From NCBI GenBank assembly GCA_014529385.2, contig CM043953.1, positions 81,846,338 to 81,910,337 of the forward strand: a stretch of DNA of 64,000 nucleotides. Reading direction: 5' to 3'. The notes beneath the pieces are model-generated. The model had not been told where the DNA came from and searched no databases. It saw only the letters and a list, made by a program, of their open reading frames with translations. The position numbers and the translations under genes were made by a program. Of the stretch, positions 23,901 to 34,721 are shown piece by piece. The first letter of the stretch is position 1, and the number at the start of each line of letters is the position of its first letter. This DNA comes from Adiantum capillus-veneris. Lineage: Eukaryota > Streptophyta > Polypodiopsida > Polypodiales > Pteridaceae.

Positions 23901-24510
23901 ATGAGGCTTTGGAAAGGTCTTTGCAAGATATCATGTGCTCAAGAAAGCCATTTGGTGGAAAGGTGTTTCTTCATGGGGGAGATTTCGAGCAAATCTTACT
24001 AATGGTGTTCAAGGGAGTGTGTGCCGATATTATTGATGCTACACTTTGTCGATTGCAATTATGGAATCATGTGAAGATCCTCAGATTGATGCATAACATG
24101 TGTATGGAAGGTGGTGATGTTGCAAATTTTTCCTAGAGAGAATGGCTTATGCATGTAGGAATTGAGACTTTGACAAGTGGTGATGAACAGAAGATGGAAA
24201 TCCCCCATTATGTTTCTTCATCTTCATTAGACATATCAATAGGTTGCATCAATTCACAAATAGATAAAGTCGTGGGACATGCAGAATACTTCAGAGGGTG
24301 GGCCATCCTTGATCCCAAAAACTCTAAATTTGATATAATCAATGGTTAGGCCCTATACTCAATGAAAGGTGATGTTGTGCAATACTTTACTACTAACTTT
24401 GTGGTGGAAAACTTGATGTAAGATTTATTCTTATACTCTATGGAGTTTCAAAATGTTCTCAACTTGGGTGGTGGATTTCCAGCACATTGCTACTTGGTAA
24501 TGGCATTGTA
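20930..24510 (+). pseudogene. Autonomous Helitron Rep/helicase relic
   Basis: Rolling-circle transposon protein (HUH Rep nuclease plus Pif1-like helicase), broken by many stops and frameshifts. In order: an N-terminal part at ~20,950-21,090; a conserved block at 21,241-21,507 (VYHQIGTLLPHEVG... KFAQAYVYD); the HUH nuclease motif in the GLPHSH frame (22,192-22,209) preceded by SIVEFQKK; a HINVE...AVKYVYKYIYKGYD block near 22,530-22,610; a CKSFEDL...VNGILFP block at 23,052-23,280; the helicase from 23,540; Walker A at 23,632-23,655 (GPAGTRKT, with Arg replacing the usual Gly); Walker B WDEAP near 23,867; and a PKNSKFDIING block near 24,320. A frameshift splits the helicase near 23,750. Termini (5' TC, 3' hairpin-CTRR) were not identified. 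Confidence 0.88.
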
Positions 24511-24539
24511 GTTTATTCACTTTGTTAAGAGTGATCCAC

Positions 24540-25180
24540 TACTTAAAAGTCCCTAAATATGTGTCGTTTTGAAATAGCCCAGCTCAATGTGTATCCTACT
24601 AACTTGGCACAAACCCTTATTTTGAGCAGAGGCCTTTAGTCTAGTTAGAAAAGAAAACCTCGTTGCTTTTGACTCCTCATCGTGCTCTTTGTATCTATGC
24701 TTTGTCTTCCTTCTAAATATGTTTAAAATAACCTTGCCATGGCCATGTTGGGCATACTTGCAACCAAGATGTTCCAAGAGATGCCATTTTGGATTGAAAG
24801 ATCATCACAAGAACTTTAGTTACTTTGATAAGACTACCACATTTGGGGCACATTTGACATACATATCAACCAAAGCATTGCCAAGTAAGGGCACCTCATT
24901 TAGCATCCATATTGATTAAAGAACTGCCAAGCACAACATCTCTCTCCATTAACAGCCTTTGATTAGCGATCTCATCGTGAATACTATGACCAGTGTGAAG
25001 GTCACCAATATGCTCCCTAAATATTCATCTATTTTAAGTAATCCACTATTTTAATGCTCAATGTGTATCCTACTAACTTTGTGCAAACCCTTCTTCTAAG
25101 AATAGGCTTCTAATCCTGTCAAAAGAGAAAAAATCTATTTCTTTTGACTCCTCACTTTGCTGTTTATGTCTTTGCATGAC
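24540..25180 (-). pseudogene. PPR (pentatricopeptide repeat) protein relic
   Basis: Pieces of a plant PLS-class PPR protein are readable on the minus strand. They include GNALVDMYVKC (24,850-24,882), VLGSSLINMDAK (about 24,899-24,934), a KYAQHGHGKVILNIF stretch near 24,720-24,765, and HDEIANQRLLMERD just upstream. Frames shift repeatedly and stops intervene, so it is non-functional. At the DNA level 24,540-24,715 and 25,015-25,180 are diverged direct copies offset by ~474 bp, as expected from internal PPR repeats. Intact family members bind organellar RNA. The wording resembles a PPR family I associate with ferns; that is from memory. Confidence 0.7.
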
Positions 25181-26114
25181 TTGTGTAACGAATATTGCTT
25201 CTTCCCTAGATTTGTCACCTCTTTAGGGGCACAAAATCACTGACACTTACAAGATTGTGTGCGCGCGCATGCGTGCGTGCGTGTGTGTGGTAGTACAGAA
25301 AGAGTTTTGAAGCTTATATTTGATGTTAAGCTCAAGATAATATTCTCTGCATGCATGTCCAATCTGACCTTTAGCCTATTAACCTTGTAGTTTGTGCACT
25401 ATGAGTCTCAAAAAGCTGGCTCCAATATCCTGTTGTCATTACTATCATGCTCGAGGTGGAGGCGAAGGAGGGGGGAAATGAAAAGAATCCCTTTTGGCTA
25501 ATCGTATGAGCAATGGTTTTGGCTCCACTTCATTGCTTGCAGATCACGATGGTGTGCTCGTGACTTATCACACAAGGTCGTCTTGTTGTCTACTAAAAAT
25601 TATTACCGCCCTTATATCTCGGATCTATGGCTCATTCACCTAAACACCTCCTTGTCCTGCAGTAGCCCCAAGAGGGCTACTGCACATTTGTGTGTATTCT
25701 TCTTTCATGTGCTTCATCAAGCATGATAACAAAATACCATGTGAGCTGCCTATCCAAAAGAAGTTCTCTTGAAAGAATTCCATCTAGCACATACTTGATT
25801 ACTATCTTAGGCTCCTTGCAATCCTCAAACCTAATTGCATAACCAATCTATAGGCATTCTCGTCACCAGTCAGCACATATTGTATGGCAAAAATCTCCTA
25901 TGCTAAATAAAGTATGTTGCACTGATTAGTTGGTTGGTTAAAGAAAACCTAGCTGACCTAATAAGCATATTGGACTGATTAAAGCAAGCCAAACTGTGTT
26001 GATTATAGCATGGCTGACATGAAAACCAGGTAGCATTGCACACAATTGAAATTGATAGGCAGCATTAGATTCTTGTTTGTGGTTCACAGCTAAATTCAAT
26101 TATGTGGGGTAGCC

Positions 26115-26222
26115 TTCAGTCTCATTTGATAAAAAGGGCTTAAGCCAACCAATTAAAGAGATGATGGATTTAGTCTCATTTGATAAAAAGGGCTTAAGCC
26201 AACCAAGTAAAGAGATAATGGA
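26115..26222. repeat. Tandem duplication, 54-bp unit x2
   Basis: Two nearly identical copies containing GATAAAAAGGGCTTAAGCCA, offset by 54 bp. The embedded GGCTTAAGCC is a 10-bp palindrome. Confidence 0.92.
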
Positions 26223-26388
26223 TTTAGTCAAACCTTGTCTTAGTTTCGAGACCCATCATTTTATTGGCTCCTCTACCCTTGGTCATCTCTCAAGTTATAT
26301 CTTTTCTAAATTCGTCACAAAAAACTGAAATTGTATTTTTTAAAATCTATAGCCTGAATTATGCTTGTTTGCTTGTTTTATCTCCCAA

Positions 26389-26471
26389 GATTGTGTCCAT
26401 GGCAAATGACTACATCTAGTAGTTGTTGCTCTATGATATGTGACCTTCTTTGACCATGTATTGTGGTTGCT
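26389..26471. repeat. Dispersed 83-bp repeat, copy 1
   Basis: It starts GATTGTGTCCATGGCAAATG and ends TATTGTGGTTGCT. It matches 34,639-34,721 over exactly 83 bp with three substitutions. The sequences outside differ, so the boundaries are sharp. Confidence 0.9.
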
Positions 26472-26792
26472 CCAAATGGTTGCAATGCCTTTAATTTGGA
26501 GCAATCATGTATTAAAGGCCTCCTATTTTAGCTAAACCAAGCATCTCCTTCACCTCTCCCTATCGTGGCCTATATCGTTGTTCACATTTCCCAACATTTT
26601 TCTTTGGCAAAACGGCTACCGTCCATATCGAAATCGCTCAACCCCAATCATAAACATCTTCTTGAAGGCACTTGTAGTGGTAGACCATTCAACAGAGAAT
26701 GAAAGAGGAAGAAAGAGAATGTGCACATTTGTGTGCTCTTAAGGTCAAGGGTTCAAGAACCATCCAACTTATCATGATGCAGCTAATTAAAA

Positions 26793-27005
26793 TTGCTCAT
26801 TGCTACACAAATCATGAGGTATTGCTACTTTAAACACATTTGGAAGACAAGGAACGGTTGGATCTTTGAGAACTCCCTGGAGGTAGCTAAGTTCACGGAG
26901 ATAGTCCAAGCAAGCAGGGTAACCATCATCGCCATTGGAAAGCAAAGGAACTCAGAGGAGTGGAATAGGACCCTAGGGGCCGCATTAACGGACGTGCAAA
27001 GGTGA
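26793..27005 (+). pseudogene. LINE (non-LTR) C-terminal scrap
   Basis: A 70-residue open frame contains KHIWKTRNGWIFE followed by an amphipathic Lys/Arg-rich segment. This is the usual wording of the C-terminal zinc-binding region of plant non-LTR reverse transcriptases (IWK-RN--IFE). No RT or endonuclease motifs are nearby, so it is a 5'-truncated remnant. Confidence 0.55.
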
Positions 27006-27019
27006 ATGTGTGGGCTCAT

Positions 27020-28086
27020 CTATGGTCAAGGGGTGGCTCCCTCATTAGCCAATGTATCTAGGATCCATTGAAGTGGTCATGACTCGTCGCAAAAATATAT
27101 AATTTTTTGAATCTGTTAATATAATCCACTCACCATTGTGAGTTTTGCCCAAAGAAAAACATGAAAATATAGCCTACCAAATAGAGAAGATCATGTGAAT
27201 GTATACATAAATTTTCACCAATGGGCTCACCAATCAACCAATTTTGGTAATTTTCCCTATATTCTTTTATGCCTTCATGAAAAGCTTATGAGTATGATCT
27301 AGCTTGCCTTGATTATGTTGTAAGCAAGCCCAACGCATACGTCGACAATAATCTATTGCACTTTGTAATAGAAACACCTTAGCTTTCAATCAAATGAAAT
27401 TATAAACAAAGTTTACAGACACTATTGGAAAAACGGCAACTAAGCTAAATTTCAAAGTGAGTGAGTAAAATTCAGAACTGGCCATTGATTTCTTGCATTG
27501 CCATTGTCACTGATCGGAGAGTTTACCATCTAGAGGAATGAGATGCAAAAGGCTTCTTCTTTGAAACAACGTCAAGTCAAGCACCTCCATCACCTCGAAG
27601 CGATACACGGTCACCATCCACCACAAAGGCTCAGAGAAATCAAAGCACCAAGCTATTATGGTGAGCCATGCACCAGCATACAACAGGGAACTCAAGCCAA
27701 TGGTTTCCACGAAATGATCCACCTCTGCCACCGACGAACCACTTCTCCCTTGGAGCCAATGCCCCAACCAACAGCACTGTCGTGGGTAGATCCACGAACA
27801 TCAAAACCACAGTCACTAAAGATGAGCCAAGAACCCCAAGAGGGCGCCCTGAGAAGCTGATGAAGAAGCAACCCAGCAACAACAACCATCAAATCCGCAT
27901 AAACACTCCAGAAAGCGCCATATGGAGTCACAGAGACCAGGCCCTTGCCACGAACACGCTCTCTGCCAAACAATAACCACACGCCTTGACCTTCGTTTTC
28001 TCCCAAGAAGGGGGTGGGAGAGAAGGTCTCCCCCAGTGAACAAATTGAGCCAGACCTACATCGTCGAGCACCAAAGAAGAGGGAAG
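27020..28086. other. Unassigned flank of the Copia element
   Basis: No recognised gene. The part from ~27,540 is more GC-rich and open in several frames on both strands, continuing beyond the Copia insertion at 33,641-33,900. One + frame (27,668-27,976) is Asn/Pro/Thr-rich and could be a retroelement ORF1 relic, but no motif supports this. The last five bases (GGAAG) are the Copia target duplication. Confidence 0.4.
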
Positions 28087-28278
28087 TAAAGGAGTACGAG
28101 CGGAAGTGCGACGCGAGAGAGAGTGCGAGAAGAAGAGCACGACGATATGGTGAACTCGCTCTACTGTAATGTGTAGAGCATAGTGAGTTCTTATTAGGTT
28201 TTAACAAAAGAATATGTGTACATACCTGGCGGCCCGCCCACTTACCTGGGCGACCACATTGGGCTTTATACCCCAACA
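28087..28278 (-). repeat. 3' LTR of the Copia element
   Basis: 192 bp. On the element strand it starts TGTTGGGGTATAAAGCCC (a TATA-like motif 8 bases in) and ends CCTTTA. It differs from the 5' LTR at two positions (about 28,168 and 28,204). Confidence 0.96.
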
Positions 28279-28289
28279 ACCTCCCACTT
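28279..28289 (-). promoter_or_regulatory. Polypurine tract of the Copia element
   Basis: On the minus strand, AAGTGGGAGGT abuts the 3' LTR start TGTTGGGG. This is the expected plus-strand primer. Confidence 0.85.
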
Positions 28290-28367
28290 AAAGTCCAATG
28301 TGGTACTTTAAGTGTGAGAGAAGCTACTATACAAGCTAATATACAAGAGATGTAGAGAAGTGATATA

Positions 28368-31300
28368 CTACCCTACACCTATCTGCTTGCGAAAATGCGC
28401 AAAGCTCTCTGAGGGAAGTCCTTTTGTAAGTAGATCAGAAGGATTTTCTGTGGTGTGAACTTTGACAAGCTGAAGTTGCTTATCCTCGAGCATTTCCCTG
28501 ATGAAATGATACTTCACATCCACATGCTTTGTCTTTGAGTGATAAACTGGATTGCGAGCCAATTGTATAGCACTTTGACTATCACAATATAACACAGGCA
28601 TCTCTTCTTTGATTCCCAAATCTGTTACTAGTCGATTAAGCCAAATTAATTCTTTGCATGCCTCTGATGCTGCAACATATTCAGCCTCTATAGTAGACTG
28701 AGTAACACAATCTTATAATCTAGAACGCCATGATACTGCTCCACCAGCCAATGTAAAGACATACCCTGACGTAGACCTTCGGTTGTCTAAGTCACCTGCA
28801 TAATCTGAGTCTGTAAAACCCTTTACACTTAGCTCCTGACTCCCATAGCATATACGCATACTCTTTGTAGCTTTCAGGTATCTCAATATTCCTTTCACTG
28901 CCTCCCAATGTTTCTTGCCTGGGTTTGACATGTATCGACTTACTACTCCCACTGCAAATGCAATGTCTGGGCGAGTAGCAATCATTGCATACATCAAACT
29001 ACCCACTGCAGATGCATATGGAATCTTATCCATTTCAGCCTGTTCTTCCTCAAACACAGAACAATCTTGTTTGCTAAGTTTCACATATGGTGGCAATGCA
29101 ACACTCAGTGCCTTTCCCTTCTCCATATTGAAATGTTGCAAAACCTTGTCAATATACTCTATTTGAGATAACCAATCAACTTCTTTGATCTGTCTCTCTC
29201 AATGCGCATACCAAGTATATGACTTGCCTCAGCCATGTCTTTCATGTCAAACGATTTTGCCATCTTTGACTTCAAAGCTGAAATTTCTTCCAAGTGCTTG
29301 CCAGCAATCAACATGTCATCCACATACAAAATAAGGATCAGCCAACTGCCATCCTTAGCCTTCTTTGTATATAGACAGTGATCGAACTCACTACGTTTGT
29401 AGCCTTGAGAAAGCATAAACTTGTGGAATTTATGGTACCATGCCCTCGGTGATTGTTTTAAGCCATAAAGACTCTTTAACAATTGGCATACCCAATCTTC
29501 CTTTCCTTTCTCAACAAACCCTTCTGGCTGCTGCATGTAAATTTCCACATCTAAATCACCATGCAAGAACGCTGTCTTGACATCCATTTGGTGCAACACC
29601 AAATCTAATATGGCAACCAATGCAAGAAAGCTTCTCAATGTAGTCATCTTGACCACCGGAGAGAAGACTTCATCAAAGTCAATGCCTTGTTCTTGGTTAA
29701 AGCCCTTGGCAACAAGCCTTGCTTTGTACTTTGGCTGACTATCATGAGCAGTGATCTTATACATGTAAACCCATTTACAAGGTAGATCCTTTTTGCCCCA
29801 TGGTAATTTAACTAGCTTCCATGTCTGGTTTTTATGCAGAGCTGTCATCTCTGACTGCATGGCCAATTGCCAATTCCCGTAGTCCTTCATTTGCACTGCT
29901 TCCTTGTAACATGAAGGCTCATTGCAATCAGTCAACATGACATAGTTCATAGATGGAACAAACCTATCAGGAGGTCGCGTGACACGTCCAGATCTACGCA
30001 CAATAGGTGGCTCGGGCTCAGCCACAACCTGTGGTTCCAATCTATCCTGTCCTTGCTCCTCTTGAGCCCTGACATTTTGTCTTGCACGTGCAGGTCCATC
30101 TTCTTGGAAGACAACTCTTCTAATCTCCTCAACCCTCTCTGGTTTAGAATGATATTTGGATTCATTAAAGTGAACATCATTGCTGCGGACAACCTTTTTG
30201 GATTCGGGATCCCAAAGTCTGTACCCCATCTCACCAGAATTACCACAGCCTAGAAAGATGCACTTTCTACTCTTTGGCTCAAGTTTGTTCCTAAATTCCT
30301 TTGGAACGTGAGTATATGCCTCACAGCCAAAGACTCTGAGATGCTTGTATGAGGGCATTTTGCCTGACCATACCATCTCTGGCACTGAATCCTTCTGCAA
30401 AACCTTGCTAGGAGATATATTTACAAGATGAACAGCTGTTGATACAGCTTCAGCCCAAAACCCATTTGGCAGCTGTGCATTAGACAACATACTTCTGACC
30501 TTCTCTTGTATGGTCCTATTCATCCTCTCAGCAACACCATTTTGAGGAGGATTGTAAGGAGCAGTAAGTTCACGTTTTATACCTTTTGACTCACAAAAGT
30601 CCCGAAAGGCCTTTGAAACATACTCTCCACCATTGTCAGTGCGTAAGCATTTAAGCTTCTTGCCACTCTGATTCTCCACAAGTGTCACAAACGTTTTGAA
30701 AACACTAAACGCTTCATCCTTGTGCTTGAGAAAGTAAACCCATACTTTCCTCGAGTAATCATCTATAAATGTCATAAAGTAAGAAGCTCCCCCTAGAGAT
30801 AGGTTAGGCATAGGTCCACACAAATCACTATGAACAAGTGCCAACTGTGTATCTCTTCTATTGCTTCTATGCTTATGTGGCTGCTGTGTTTGCTTACCAT
30901 ACAGACAATGTTCACAGAATTCAAAATCATTAAATGAAAAGCAAGGCAAATAACCAGAACGAGACAAGATTTCCATTCCCTTCTTGGACATATGTCCTAA
31001 CCGGCTATGCCACAAAGAAACGTTCGGCTGCTCGGTTACATTGATTACATTTTTAGAGACATTTGATACATAAATCATGTAAAGTCCTCCAGACTTTACT
31101 CCATGTGCTACTGTCATAGAACCCTTGGATATCTTCCACATGTTCTGTCCAAAAGTGGTGACGTAGCCAGCATCATCAAGTAAACCTGTGCTGATCAAGG
31201 TCTTTGCAGGAACATGTCTCACATTCTTCAGCGTGAAAGAAGAGCCATTCTGAAACTTCAATTGAACATCTCCAACACCTAAGATCTCACATGTCTGCCC

Positions 31301-32341
31301 ATTGCCTAGCCGAACATGATCTTTAGTGGTCACATAAGAAGTAAACCACTCCTTGTTTGGAGACACATGAAGTGATGCCCCTGAGTCTATAATCCAGTCA
31401 CTCAGTGCATTTCCATCAGATGCTGTAAGAAGAGCTGAGTCCATTGTATTCTTCAAGAAGTAGATGTCTCCTGACACTAGACTGTCATCCTCTGCAACAG
31501 TGTTTGTCACATTTATTTCTTGAATCTTCACTGAGGACTTGTTCTTCTCACCATGGTCTTCAACTTTCTCTTTGCCTTTTTTTGCTTTCCATTCTCTGCA
31601 ATCTCTTTTCATGTGACCCTTCTTGCCACAATGGTAGCATTCTATGTCACTCTTGCCTTTAGCACTGCGGGACTTGCTACGAGACTGATTCCTCTTTCCA
31701 CCTTTGTACTTTTCTTTGGTCCTTCCCCTGACAACTAAGGCTGTTCCTTTGCCTTTGTCCATTGTCTTTCTATTGGTTTCTTCAGTAAGCAGACTTCCTT
31801 CTACACCTGCTATGTTCAAACCATCTAGAGGTGCAGAATTACTCAAAGCTGTGCGAAAAGTGTCCCAACTTTCCGGCAATGTGATCAACAGGAACATAGC
31901 TCTTACAGGTTCATCAAACTTGACACCTTGAGCTGACAACTGACTATAGATTGTGTTGATTTCATTCAGATGATTGGACATAGGTGTCCCTTCTTTCATC
32001 TTCAAGTCAACAAGCTTCTTAAGCCAGTATACCTGTGAAGCTGCACTCTGCTTCTCATAAAGATCACTCAGCTTTAACCATGCTTGATAAGCCGACATCT
32101 CGTCTGCTACATTGAAGTAAACGCTTTCTGCCAAAGTCAGCATAATGGTAGAAAGTGCTAATTCATCCATTTCGCTCCATTCATCTTCGTCCATATCTTC
32201 TGGTTTTATCCCCTTGAGCTTTATAGGTTTTATCTGCTTCTTTTGTACCAACACGTGCCAAATGTGCTTCTTCCACAATGGGAAATTGGTTCCATCCAGC
32301 TTCTTGATATTGTAAAGAGCAGTGTCCTGTGATCCAGCCAT
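28368..32341 (-). pseudogene. Copia gag-pol polyprotein, interrupted
   Basis: Encodes the capsid and enzymes for reverse transcription and integration. The 1,060-residue uninterrupted part (32,341 to 29,159) carries: a UBN2-type gag from residue 1; zinc knuckle CYHCGKKGHMKRDC at 235-248; protease DSG near 319-321; the HHCC pre-integrase region at ~445-479; integrase catalytic Asp506, Asp569 and Glu605 (35 residues between the last two); and RT with YVDD at 1,006-1,009. A single-base loss near 29,170 shifts the frame within the late RT region. The following frame ends at a TAA at 28,713-28,715, where relatives have a sense codon. RNase H (YCDSQSAIQLA, TKHVDVKYHFIRE) continues in frame to 28,368. 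The start ATG follows the leader and matches the family N-terminus. It most resembles Tnt1-94-like proteins. Confidence 0.95.
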
Positions 32342-33429
32342 AGCTACGCTTCACAGTGGTTTACTTTCCTAGGAAAAATTCGGCAGAGTTTCCCCTGTAA
32401 ACTGACCTCTGAACCAATATCAACCTGTCAAATGAACCAAGAAAGCTTCAGATTCTGCATAAATTTCGACAGAGTCTCCTTTGTAAAATGGCTCTGGTGT
32501 ACTCAAAAAACAGACCAAAAAACAGCTCAAAAAACACTGTCTCTCTAACACTGTAAGCTGCGGGTAAACCTGTCCTGTACCTGTACTGTCTCTCACTGTC
32601 CTGTCACTGTCCTATAAGCATAGACTACGACAATGCCTCAACAGCAGTAAAGCAAAGATGCAATCCCAACTGTCTAACTCACAGTCAATACATCCTAGCT
32701 GCCTATCTAAGGGTGCTCGAGGGATCGCTCCAAGACCTGTATCACGGAAAGGATCTCAACATTCGAGAATCCCCCAGCTCAATAAAACCTCACGCGTCGA
32801 CCCTCAACAAAGGCTGCAGTAAATCTGACAGTACATAGACTTCCCACAAAGTCATACATCCACAAATTTTCCATTGTATGCTGTAACCGCTACGGCGGTT
32901 GTTTGCAGCGTGACTCACAGCCAGCAAACCCTCAACAGACATACATCATCTCTGACAATACATCCCATGTGGAAGTACCTGCAATGTCAGGATGAAATCT
33001 GGAATATCAAGCAGCAAACACAAGCTACCTGATGAACTAGTGGATGTTGCCTACAGTCTGTGTGTAGATGCGCCCGTGTCGTATGTGACACGCCTCCAAG
33101 AATTGTGAGCCGTCCTTCGATGTGTAGACAACCACAAATCAACACTCTGGGAGTGTCGATATCCTCAGCACCTGCAGTCGTAAGCCGAAAAACCCCAAAT
33201 TTGCACAGTCGGATCTGCACCCGCCGAGACCACGTAGTCGAAAATGGCCTGCGCAGACCTTTGTCGAAGCCGAACGGTGGCCGAGATGACCTCAGAATGA
33301 AATTCTGAGAACACCGAGTCTTTGGGGTTTCCCACAGGATTTGGGGCCATGTCTTCGCCTGTCGAATTTCACTCCAATCTAAGCTGGTGACTCTAGCCTC
33401 CTGCAGTGCTGCCCCGAGCCTCGATCTGA
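32342..33429 (-). other. Copia 5' leader (untranslated)
   Basis: About 1.09 kb between the gag ATG and the primer site, longer than in many Copia elements. It has no long open frame on the element strand. It is rich in short CTGTC/CTGTAC repeats near 32,540-32,620 and likely contains packaging/dimerisation signals (inference). Confidence 0.7.
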
Positions 33430-33441
33430 GCTCTGATACCA
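33430..33441 (-). promoter_or_regulatory. Primer binding site of the Copia element
   Basis: On the minus strand, TGGTATCAGAGC lies two bases after the 5' LTR end. It matches the 3' end of plant initiator methionine tRNA. Confidence 0.92.
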
Positions 33442-33443
33442 GT

Positions 33444-33635
33444 TAAAGGAGTACGAGCGGAAGTGCGACGCGAGAGAGAGTGCGAGAAGAAGAGCACGAC
33501 GATATGGTGAACTCGCTCTACTATAATGTGTAGAGCATAGTGAGTTCTTATTAGGTTTTTACAAAAGAATATGTGTACATACCTGGCGGCCCGCCCACTT
33601 ACCTGGGCGACCACATTGGGCTTTATACCCCAACA
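33444..33635 (-). repeat. 5' LTR of the Copia element
   Basis: 192 bp, two differences from the 3' LTR. It contains the promoter-like TATAAAG near its start on the element strand. Confidence 0.96.
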
Positions 33636-33640
33636 GGAAG

Positions 33641-34060
33641 GGGCAGCCAAATGCCCCCATCCAAGAGCAAACCCTACCCCCAGATCACATGTCGGTCCCT
33701 TGCCTTTGGCCGTAACATTCGTAGAAAAACGCTGCTCCTGTTTGCCGCTAACCTGATGCAAGACCTCCAGACATTCCTCCATAGGGGGCCCCACCCAACG
33801 AGAAGCCGTTGAAGCTCTCATGCGACAAGCCAGAGGAAGAGCTCGGAGACCCCCAACGCAAAAGGCCTATTAACTAGTTGGATCCATCTAGGGACTCAAC
33901 TCACAATTGTGGGTATGGCAAAAAAAAGAAAAAGAATGAGATGCAAAAGGAGAAAGGAGGTAAGAAGCGATTAACACGCGCAAAATGGGAGGGGGGGTAA
34001 CTATTTTGAGTTACCGCCTCCACAAAGTGCACCTCAAAGAGGTGCATTTGCAAAACAGTG
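33641..34060. other. Unassigned flank right of the Copia element
   Basis: This continues the pre-insertion sequence of 27,540-28,086. It is GC-rich up to ~33,880, then A-rich (AAAAAAAAGAAAAAGAATG near 33,920), which could be the 3' tail of a LINE-type insertion. No protein was recognised. Confidence 0.4.
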
Positions 34061-34250
34061 ATGTTACCCGCATGTCACTAATTGACAGCTCCTTTTGGGG
34101 GGTGGGATCAACGGCTCACGATCACTAGTTGATCGTGACCGTTGGATTGCCTAGGGAATGCAAAAGATTCCCGCATTTTCTGATTCGGGGCTTGAACCCA
34201 TTCTCCCTCTTCCCCTTGGGATTGACTCTAACCGCTAAGCTATCATGTAT
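34060..34250 (-). mobile_element. SINE-like element with tRNA-derived head
   Basis: On the minus strand an A box (TAGCTTAGCGG, 34,232-34,242) is followed by a B box (GGGTTCAAGCCCC, within 34,187-34,199). Their spacing equals that of a tRNA gene (~44-45 bases), giving an internal RNA polymerase III promoter. The acceptor ends do not pair, so it is not a tRNA gene. Downstream on the same strand lie a perfect 8-bp hairpin (34,117-34,137) and further non-coding sequence. The 3' end is uncertain, and a (TG)n tract abuts the 5' side. Confidence 0.55.
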
Positions 34251-34258
34251 TGATTGAA

Positions 34259-34260
<2 letters not shown>

Positions 34261-34301
<41 letters not shown>
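34261..34301. repeat. (TG)n microsatellite
   Basis: About 20 GT dinucleotides directly next to the SINE-like head. Confidence 0.97.
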
Positions 34302-34303
<2 letters not shown>

Positions 34304-34638
34304 GTTAATAGATCACGTCGTCACGTATAAGGTCACACCTACTTCACGCTTAGTTCATAAACTCGTATGGTGTACATAACCTGCCAAGTTCACACCAAAT
34401 TTGATGTGGTGCACATACCTCTCCAGTTCACATCTAGTTCAAAAAGCGATCGGACGGCCCGGATTGCACCCACCTTGTGTCGCCTAATGTGGGCCATTGA
34501 TCCCACCTCCCTAGGGGTGTGTCAACTAGTGACGAGGGTGTTACCCCCACCTAGCGCCCATGTGTGCATAAGACTTGAGAGGCCACATCAATCCCACCAA
34601 TAGCTTTTCTACGATTACTCCCCTCCCATTTGGGGGCT

Positions 34639-34721
34639 GATTGTGTCTATGGCAGATGACTACATGTAGTAGTTGTTGCTCTATGATATGTGACCTTCTT
34701 TGACCATGTATTGTGGTTGCT
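34639..34721. repeat. Dispersed 83-bp repeat, copy 2
   Basis: Same length as 26,389-26,471 and same orientation, with three substitutions. The copies are 8.25 kb apart, on opposite sides of the Copia insertion. Confidence 0.9.

Larger units (their letters stand above)
25181..26792. other. Unassigned AT-rich sequence
   Basis: No recognised gene. It contains a GTGCGCGCGC/TGCGTGCG tract near 25,258-25,288, a perfect 10-bp hairpin at 25,659-25,683 (arms GCAGTAGCCC/GGGCTACTGC, loop of 5) and the repeats listed separately. Confidence 0.4.
28087..33635 (-). mobile_element. Ty1/Copia LTR retrotransposon, 5,549 bp, structurally complete
   Basis: 192-bp LTRs sit at 28,087-28,278 (3') and 33,444-33,635 (5'), with a 5-bp target duplication GGAAG at 28,082-28,086 and 33,636-33,640. 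The PBS is at 33,430-33,441, the polypurine tract at 28,279-28,289, and one gag-pol frame runs in the Copia order (gag, protease, integrase, RT, RNase H). The LTRs differ at two sites, so insertion is recent. On the element strand the LTR starts TG and ends TA rather than CA. The leader between PBS and gag is long (~1.09 kb). One frameshift and one stop codon disable pol. Confidence 0.97.

Noticed and set aside
25659-25683. Perfect 10-bp GC-rich hairpin as a Helitron 3' end
   Set aside because: No CTRR follows within the usual 10-12 bases, so it is not a canonical terminus, although it lies downstream of the Helitron relic.
27507-28279. Overlapping open frames of 86-195 codons left of the Copia element
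   Set aside because: Several frames on both strands are open together, as expected of GC-rich sequence; the 195-codon frame runs into the Copia LTR.
31444-31931. Plus-strand open frames inside the Copia gag
   Set aside because: Antisense shadows of the minus-strand gag-pol frame.
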